Below, piece by piece: positions 59,445 through 64,000 of a stretch of DNA of 64,000 nucleotides. Under the pieces are notes generated by a model. It ran no database searches. It was not told the DNA's origin and saw only the letters and a list, made by a program, of their open reading frames with translations. The position numbers and the translations under genes were made by a program. The number at the start of each line of letters is the position of its first letter. Position 1 is the stretch's first letter. This DNA comes from Rhodovastum atsumiense (GTDB lineage: Bacteria > Pseudomonadota > Alphaproteobacteria > Acetobacterales > Acetobacteraceae), in NCBI RefSeq assembly GCF_937425535.1, contig NZ_OW485601.1, positions 4,013,501 to 4,077,500 on the forward strand. The letters run 5' to 3'.

Positions 59445-59732
59445 TCAGCTCAGCCGGATCGAGGAAACAAGGTCGTTCCAGGGGCCGAGATTGGAATAGA
59501 AGCCCGGCCCGAAGGTATGCAGCGCGCCCTGGTAGTTGGGCTCGGCGTAATAGGTCACGTTGCCGCCGACGACGATCATGGAAGAGGCCTTGTTGTCCCA
59601 GTATTCGTCCCGGAACGGCCAGGGGCGATCGGCCAGCTTGTCGTTGCCGAGATCGGGGTCGGAGCGGGTGAAGGTGATGCGGTGCCCGCCGAAGTTGATG
59701 TCTTCGAACAGGATGACGGTTGTCGCTGTCAT
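59445..59732 (-). CDS. Beta/gamma-crystallin-like protein
   Basis: 95 residues, with a GGAGG ribosome-binding site before ATG 59732. Two Greek-key motifs typical of crystallins are visible: VILFEDINFGGHRITFTRSD, then VTYYAEPNYQGALHTFGPGF with LGPWNDLVSSIRLS. The segment DNKASSMIVVGG matches the usual (N/D)-x-S-S calcium-loop style, but with only partial acidic residues, so calcium binding is uncertain. Bacterial members are often stable, calcium-binding stress or spore-coat proteins. The gene stands alone and has an AT-rich upstream region. Confidence 0.8.
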   Translation of the reverse strand: MTATTVILFEDINFGGHRITFTRSDPDLGNDKLADRPWPFRDEYWDNKASSMIVVGGNVTYYAEPNYQGALHTFGPGFYSNLGPWNDLVSSIRLS

Positions 59733-59975
59733 GGTCCCCTCCATTTCACGGCATGGCGAAGCGGAAGTAAAACGGCTTGGTGGATGGGGTCCTGCAACCA
59801 TGAATGGTCCATTTAAGAACCATATCAATCAAAACCCCTTATCGCACGGATCAATATAATCCACCAATTGCTTCATGATTTTCATTTTTCCGCAGGTGCC
59901 GGCCAAAAACGTTGTATGATTTTGGGCGATGCTTTTGTTGATTTTGGTTGACGCAATCCATCGGGGATTTGTGAC

Positions 59976-60001
59976 GGCGGATGGCGCTGCGCTTATCCGC
60001 C
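59976..60001. repeat. REP-like palindrome / MFS terminator
   Basis: GGCGGAT and ATCCGCC arms flank a GC-rich centre (GGCGCTGCGCTT). Read on the minus strand it begins GGCGGATAAGCGCAGCGCC, a form I have seen as a common dispersed palindrome in proteobacteria. It lies directly after the MFS gene's stop codon at 60002 and could stop its transcript. Confidence 0.55.
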
Positions 60002-61285
60002 CTACACGTGCCGTTCCCGGCCCTCCGTGAGATGCGGCGCGAGGGCGAAGGCCAGCGGCAGGATCGCCAGCGCGACGATCGCGGTGGCCGCCGTCGCCCA
60101 TGGCGCGCCGACCTGGTCGCCGAGCATGCCGTACGCCACCGGGGAGATCGCCCCCGATCCGATCGTGCCTGTGTAGAACAGGGCAAAGGCGCGCTCGACC
60201 CGGTCGGGCGGGGTGAGTTCCGGAACCGTGCCGTAGAGCACGGACGAGGTGCCGTTCAACATGACGCCCAGGACCGGCAGCAGCGCGAAGAGCGCCGGCA
60301 GCGGCAGCGCCAGCACGCCGAGGATGCAGGCCGCCGTGCCGCCTTCCGTGGCCAGCACGGTGCGCAGCACGCCGACCCGGGCGCCGAGCCAGCCACAGGC
60401 GAACTTGCCGGCCGCGCCGCCGAGGAAGACCAGCGCCAGGGCCATGCCCACCGTCGGGAGCGACGCGCCTTTCGCCGTCAGCAGGAACGGCAGGAAGGTC
60501 AGCACCCCGGTTCGCACGCCGTTGTCCAGCACGCCGATGACGAACAGCAGCCAGAAGCCGCCGTGCCCGCGGCCGCCTTGCCGGTGCGGCGACCGGGCCG
60601 GCCCGCTCCGGGCCATTGGCGGCATCAGCAGCAGCACCGTGGCCGCCACCGCCACGCCGAGTGTCGCCAGCAGCCAGACCGCCTCGCGCCACGGCATCAG
60701 CGTCAGCAGCAGCGAGGCCAGCGCGGGAATCGCGGCTTTCCCAAGGTCGCCGGTGAAGTTGTAGGTGCCCAGCGGGCCGCGCGCCGAGGCGCCATAGGCG
60801 CGCGAGACCGCGGCGGAGGCGAGCGGATGTTGCGTGCCCGATCCGGCGCCCGAGATCGCCAGGGCCGCGCACAGGCCGATCAGGCCCCCGGTGAGGCCGG
60901 CGAGCGCATAGCCCGCGGCGGCCAGGGCGGTGCCGCCGGCGAGGACGATGCGCCCGTCAACCCGCTCGGCGAGCCGGCCGGCGGGAAGCTGAAACACCGC
61001 CATCATGCCGGAGTACAGTCCGCGCAGCGCGGCCAGCATCCCGTAGCCCAGGCCGAATTCGCCCTGCCAGAGCGGCAGCAGCACGTAGATCAGGTCGGTA
61101 TAGCCGTCGTGCAGGGCATGCGCGGTTCCGGCAACAGCGAGCGTGCGCCGGGCCTGCGCGCGGTCTTCCGGGGGGAGGGCGGAGGCGGCGGCCTCGGTCA
61201 TGCCCATGCCCCGGTCGGGACGATGAAAGCTGACGCAGTGCCGGAGGAGGGGCGGGGCCTGGTGGGATCGGACATGGTCGCTCAT
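60002..61285 (-). CDS. MFS exporter, fosmidomycin-resistance (Fsr)-like
   Basis: 427 residues as an ATG 61285 frame. The polar first 28 residues may be untranslated and ATG 61201 may be the true start. About 12 hydrophobic helices are present. AVAGTAHALHDGYTDLIYVL, MMAVFQLPAGRLAERVDGRI and GSGTQHPLASAAVSRAYGA are typical of the Fsr subfamily of drug/H+ antiporters. It is divergent from the LysR gene at 61384, 98 bp away, which probably controls it. The substrate is unknown. Confidence 0.85.
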   Translation of the reverse strand: MSDHVRSHQAPPLLRHCVSFHRPDRGMGMTEAAASALPPEDRAQARRTLAVAGTAHALHDGYTDLIYVLLPLWQGEFGLGYGMLAALRGLYSGMMAVFQLPAGRLAERVDGRIVLAGGTALAAAGYALAGLTGGLIGLCAALAISGAGSGTQHPLASAAVSRAYGASARGPLGTYNFTGDLGKAAIPALASLLLTLMPWREAVWLLATLGVAVAATVLLLMPPMARSGPARSPHRQGGRGHGGFWLLFVIGVLDNGVRTGVLTFLPFLLTAKGASLPTVGMALALVFLGGAAGKFACGWLGARVGVLRTVLATEGGTAACILGVLALPLPALFALLPVLGVMLNGTSSVLYGTVPELTPPDRVERAFALFYTGTIGSGAISPVAYGMLGDQVGAPWATAATAIVALAILPLAFALAPHLTEGRERHV

Positions 61286-61383
61286 TGGATAAGCTGAGGG
61301 GCAGCCAGGAAGATGTGACAGCTTGCCGACGCCGACAAACGACGAATGTTGCGGCTTCAGGTCAGCTAAACTAGCCTGACACG

Positions 61384-62331
61384 ATGCAGGCCGCCCGTCC
61401 CTCGCTGCCGCCGCTGAATGCGCTGCGTGCCTTCGAGGCGGCCGCGCGGCTCGGCAGCTTCAAGGACGCGGCGCGGGAACTGGCGGTGACGCATGGCGCG
61501 ATCAGCCGGCATGTCCGGCTGCTGGAAGACTGGCTGGGGCCGCCGGCGCTGTTCCGCCGGCTCAACCGGCGCGTCGTGCTGACGCCCACGGGGGCCGCCT
61601 TGCTGGCCGAGACCGGGCCCGCGCTCGACCGGCTTGCCGCCGCCGCGGCGCGGCACCGGGCCGGAGGGGGCCGGCCGCCGCCGGCGGTGCTGCGCGTCAA
61701 CGCGCTCGCCACCTTCAGCCTGCGCTGGCTGCTGCCCCGGCTGGGGCAGTTCCGCGACCGCCACCCGGAGATCGAGGTGCGGCTTTCCACCTCCAACGAG
61801 CCGGTGGACGCGGTGACGGAGCCCTGCGACGTGATCATCCGCGGCGGGCCGGACACGTTCTACGGCTTCACCTGCCACCCCTTCCTGACCGAATGGCGGC
61901 TGCCGGTCTGCAGCCCGGCCTTGCCGGAGCGCGTGCCGCTGCGGGATGTCGCGGATCTGCGGTTCCACACCTTGATCCATGCCTCCACGCTGCCGCGGGT
62001 CTGGCCCGACTGGCTCGCCGCGGCCGGCGTGCCGGAGCTGGCGCCGGCGGCGTCGCTGACGCTGGATCATTTCTACCTGACGCTGCAGGCGGCGCTGGAT
62101 GGGCTGGGGGTCGCCATGGGGCCGACCGCCCTGGTGGCGGAGGATCTCGCGGCGGGCCGTCTGGTGGCGCCGTTTCCCGACGTGACGATCCCGACCCGCG
62201 GCTACCACGCCTACCTGCCCGAGGCACGGGCGGGGGACCTCGCCGCGATGTCCTTCTGCCGGTGGCTGGAGGAAACGGGACGGATGGACGGCACGAAGGC
62301 GCCCGGCGGGGGCGTGTCCGCAGAGAAATAA
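61384..62331 (+). CDS. LysR family regulator, GcvA-like
   Basis: 315 residues. The winged helix-turn-helix has the GcvA style LPPLNALRAFEAAARLGSFK, DAARELAVTHGAISRHVRLL, LFRRLNRRVVLTPTGAALL. It is followed by a binding-protein-like effector domain (LPRLGQFRDRHPEIEVRLST). The tail after about residue 300 (GTKAPGGGVSAEK) is extra. It is divergent from the Fsr-like exporter and probably activates it in response to an effector. Confidence 0.9.
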   Translation: MQAARPSLPPLNALRAFEAAARLGSFKDAARELAVTHGAISRHVRLLEDWLGPPALFRRLNRRVVLTPTGAALLAETGPALDRLAAAAARHRAGGGRPPPAVLRVNALATFSLRWLLPRLGQFRDRHPEIEVRLSTSNEPVDAVTEPCDVIIRGGPDTFYGFTCHPFLTEWRLPVCSPALPERVPLRDVADLRFHTLIHASTLPRVWPDWLAAAGVPELAPAASLTLDHFYLTLQAALDGLGVAMGPTALVAEDLAAGRLVAPFPDVTIPTRGYHAYLPEARAGDLAAMSFCRWLEETGRMDGTKAPGGGVSAEK

Positions 62332-62555
62332 GTTCCGTCATTGCCGCAGGGCGGATCAGCGAAGCGCTCTCGGCCGATGGTTCCCGGGCCGCCGCTTCGC
62401 CTCCGGCGGCGCATTCAACAACCTTGACTCGGAGGCGCGCCAAATCCGTGGCGGATACACTTGTTTTCGCCACGCCGATCTACGGCCAGGAGCAGAGGAC
62501 CATCGTGGTTGGCACCTGTCTGGTTCCGCCGAGGTGCACCGATGCGCTGCCCTGG

Positions 62556-64000
62556 TCAGGCTGCCTTCACACCCGCAAGGAACGAACTGACCTCACGGCT
62601 GAGGCTTGCGGTCTGCCGCGACAGTTCATCGGCAGCCGTGAGCACGTGGTTCGCTCCCTCGCCGGTCCGCTTGGCCCCCGCGTCCACCTCGCCGATGTTC
62701 TGCGTCACGTCCCGCGTGCCGGCGGCGGCCTCCTGGACGTTGCGCGCGATCTCCTTCGTGGCGGAACCCTGTTCCTCGACCGCCGCCGCGATGGCCGAAG
62801 TCCTCTCACTGACCTGGCCGATGGTCGACGAGATGGCCTGGATGGCGCCGACCGCGGCCCGGGTGGACGCCTGGATCTGGCCGATTTGCCCGGCGATCTC
62901 CTCGGTGGCCTTGGCGGTCTGGCTGGCGAGTGCCTTCACCTCGGAGGCTACGACCGCGAACCCTCGCCCGGCCTCGCCCGCGCGGGCTGCCTCGATGGTA
63001 GCGTTCAGGGCGAGAAGGTTGGTCTGCCCTGCGATGCCGCTGATCAGGTTGACCACCTGCCCGATGCGTTCCGCGCTGTCGGAGAGCGACTGGACGATGT
63101 TCCCCGTCTCGCGGGCCTCCGCCGCCGCGGTGTGCGCCGCGGCGGCGGATTGCGTGATCTGGCGGTTGATCTCGGCGACCGAGGACACGAGTTCATTGGC
63201 GGCCGCTGCCACCGTCTGAACGTTCCCGCTGGCCCGTTCGGCGGCCGCGGCAACCGTCTCCGACTGCCGGGCCGTGTTTCCGGAGGTGCCCGACATGGAT
63301 TCCGCCGTCGCGTGCAACTCGGTGGCGGAAGTCGAGAGGATGTTGACCATCGCCTCGATCTTCGCTTCGAATTCGCGCGTCAGGGAATGCAGCCGCGCCG
63401 CGCGTTCAACATCCGCCGCATGCTGCCTCTTCTGCTCGGCGGCAAGTGCGTCCGCCTGCTTCAGGCCGGTGCGGCACTCGTCGATGGCGCGGGCAAGATC
63501 GCCGATTTCGTCGGACCGGGAGGTGCAGGGCAGATCGAAGACATAGTCGCGGCAGGCAAGTTGTCGCATCACCCCGGCCAGGTGCACCACACGGGACGTT
63601 ACGTTTCGGCTCAGCCAGGCGGCGGAGGCCACGGCCAGCATCCCCGCCAGCGCTGTCATCACACTGACGGTCCAGACCGTTTGGGAGAAAGCCGCATCGG
63701 CGGCATCCGCACTCTCAGTCGCCGCGCGATTGCTGTACTGCATGTCGGCTTCGACCGTGGCTCGCACCTTCTCGAAGAGAGCGAGCATCTCTATGTTGAA
63801 CATGCGCCCTGCGGCTGTCTTGTCCGCGCTGATGGCTTGCAGCCTGGCATCTTGCGTCAGGTAGTTCTTCCAGGCGGCATCGATGGCCGGGATGAGGGTT
63901 TCCTTTTCTTCCCCCGGGTCGACAAAGGGTTGGTATGCTTTCCAGGAAGCCTGGATCTCGGCGAGCGCCGCAGCACGACGCTGGGTCACCGCGGTAATAC
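62556..64000 (-). CDS. Methyl-accepting chemotaxis protein (5' partial)
   Basis: The frame is open to the right edge, so the N-terminus is missing. The visible 480 or so residues have the end of a periplasmic four-helix-bundle sensor ([20 protein letters not shown]), one transmembrane helix ([20 protein letters not shown]), a HAMP domain, and a long signalling helix pair whose tip is [20 protein letters not shown] with [20 protein letters not shown]. It would report a small ligand to the CheA/CheW array. No CheB/R-binding pentapeptide is seen at the C-terminus. Confidence 0.9.
   Translation of the reverse strand, partial: ITAVTQRRAAALAEIQASWKAYQPFVDPGEEKETLIPAIDAAWKNYLTQDARLQAISADKTAAGRMFNIEMLALFEKVRATVEADMQYSNRAATESADAADAAFSQTVWTVSVMTALAGMLAVASAAWLSRNVTSRVVHLAGVMRQLACRDYVFDLPCTSRSDEIGDLARAIDECRTGLKQADALAAEQKRQHAADVERAARLHSLTREFEAKIEAMVNILSTSATELHATAESMSGTSGNTARQSETVAAAAERASGNVQTVAAAANELVSSVAEINRQITQSAAAAHTAAAEARETGNIVQSLSDSAERIGQVVNLISGIAGQTNLLALNATIEAARAGEAGRGFAVVASEVKALASQTAKATEEIAGQIGQIQASTRAAVGAIQAISSTIGQVSERTSAIAAAVEEQGSATKEIARNVQEAAAGTRDVTQNIGEVDAGAKRTGEGANHVLTAADELSRQTASLSREVSSFLAGVKAA

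Overview
The window is a GC-rich (roughly two-thirds G+C by eye) chromosomal segment with about 55 tightly packed genes on both strands. Codon use, the many multi-PAS kinases, GcvA-like LysR proteins, TAT-exported molybdenum enzymes and a family of hairpin-rich intergenic repeats suggest an alphaproteobacterium, most likely of the Acetobacteraceae/Rhodospirillales. This placement is inference. No rRNA, tRNA or CRISPR array was seen.

Layout. 1-2.4 kb: two overlapping M20 amidohydrolases (the first cut by the window edge), followed by a dispersed repeat and a GNAT remnant. 2.8-6.7 kb: a 1150-residue double-kinase hybrid sensor with a small receiver protein. 7.1-10.7 kb: a metal-uptake set (DUF2946-like protein, TonB-dependent receptor of the OprC/NosA copper type, TonB). 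10.8-18.6 kb: small proteins, a TetR regulator with a visible operator, a GNAT, an AI-2E-type permease, a membrane phosphoesterase coupled to a class 3 lipase, and a LysR regulator divergent from an SDR.

19.6-23.8 kb is the most striking region. An acyl-CoA ligase of the 4-coumarate:CoA ligase type is divergent from two tandem photoactive yellow protein (PYP) genes. A soluble kinase carrying PAS and degenerate GGDEF domains and a single-domain response regulator follow in the same operon. Read together, this is a candidate blue-light two-component pathway: the ligase activates the chromophore, two different PYPs sense light, and kinase and receiver relay the signal. No tyrosine ammonia lyase is present in the window.

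23.8-27.3 kb: an EmrAB-like efflux pair divergent from a MarR repressor, with palindromic and repeated operators between them. 27.6-32.1 kb: a periplasmic molybdenum oxidoreductase (2Fe-2S subunit, TAT-exported Mo subunit, triheme cytochrome c) and a cupin. 32.1-35 kb: a HerA-like ATPase and a second MarR divergent from an epimerase. 34,993-36,408: a complete IS701-type insertion sequence with a CTAG target duplication and a frameshifted transposase. 36.7-40.8 kb: a lipoprotein, small proteins, a methyltransferase, a DUF1254/DUF1214 protein and a GNAT.

41-56 kb is signalling-rich. It holds a membrane sensor kinase whose 3' end overlaps a convergent kinase, the latter in a CBS-FIST-kinase operon. 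Then come a metallophosphoesterase-cupredoxin-ECF sigma-anti-sigma operon and two tandem, nearly identical PAS/kinase/receiver hybrids that clearly arose by duplication. 56-64 kb: an orphan HlyD-type adaptor divergent from a TAXI-type binding protein, a beta/gamma-crystallin-like protein, an Fsr-like MFS exporter divergent from a LysR regulator, and a chemoreceptor cut by the right edge.
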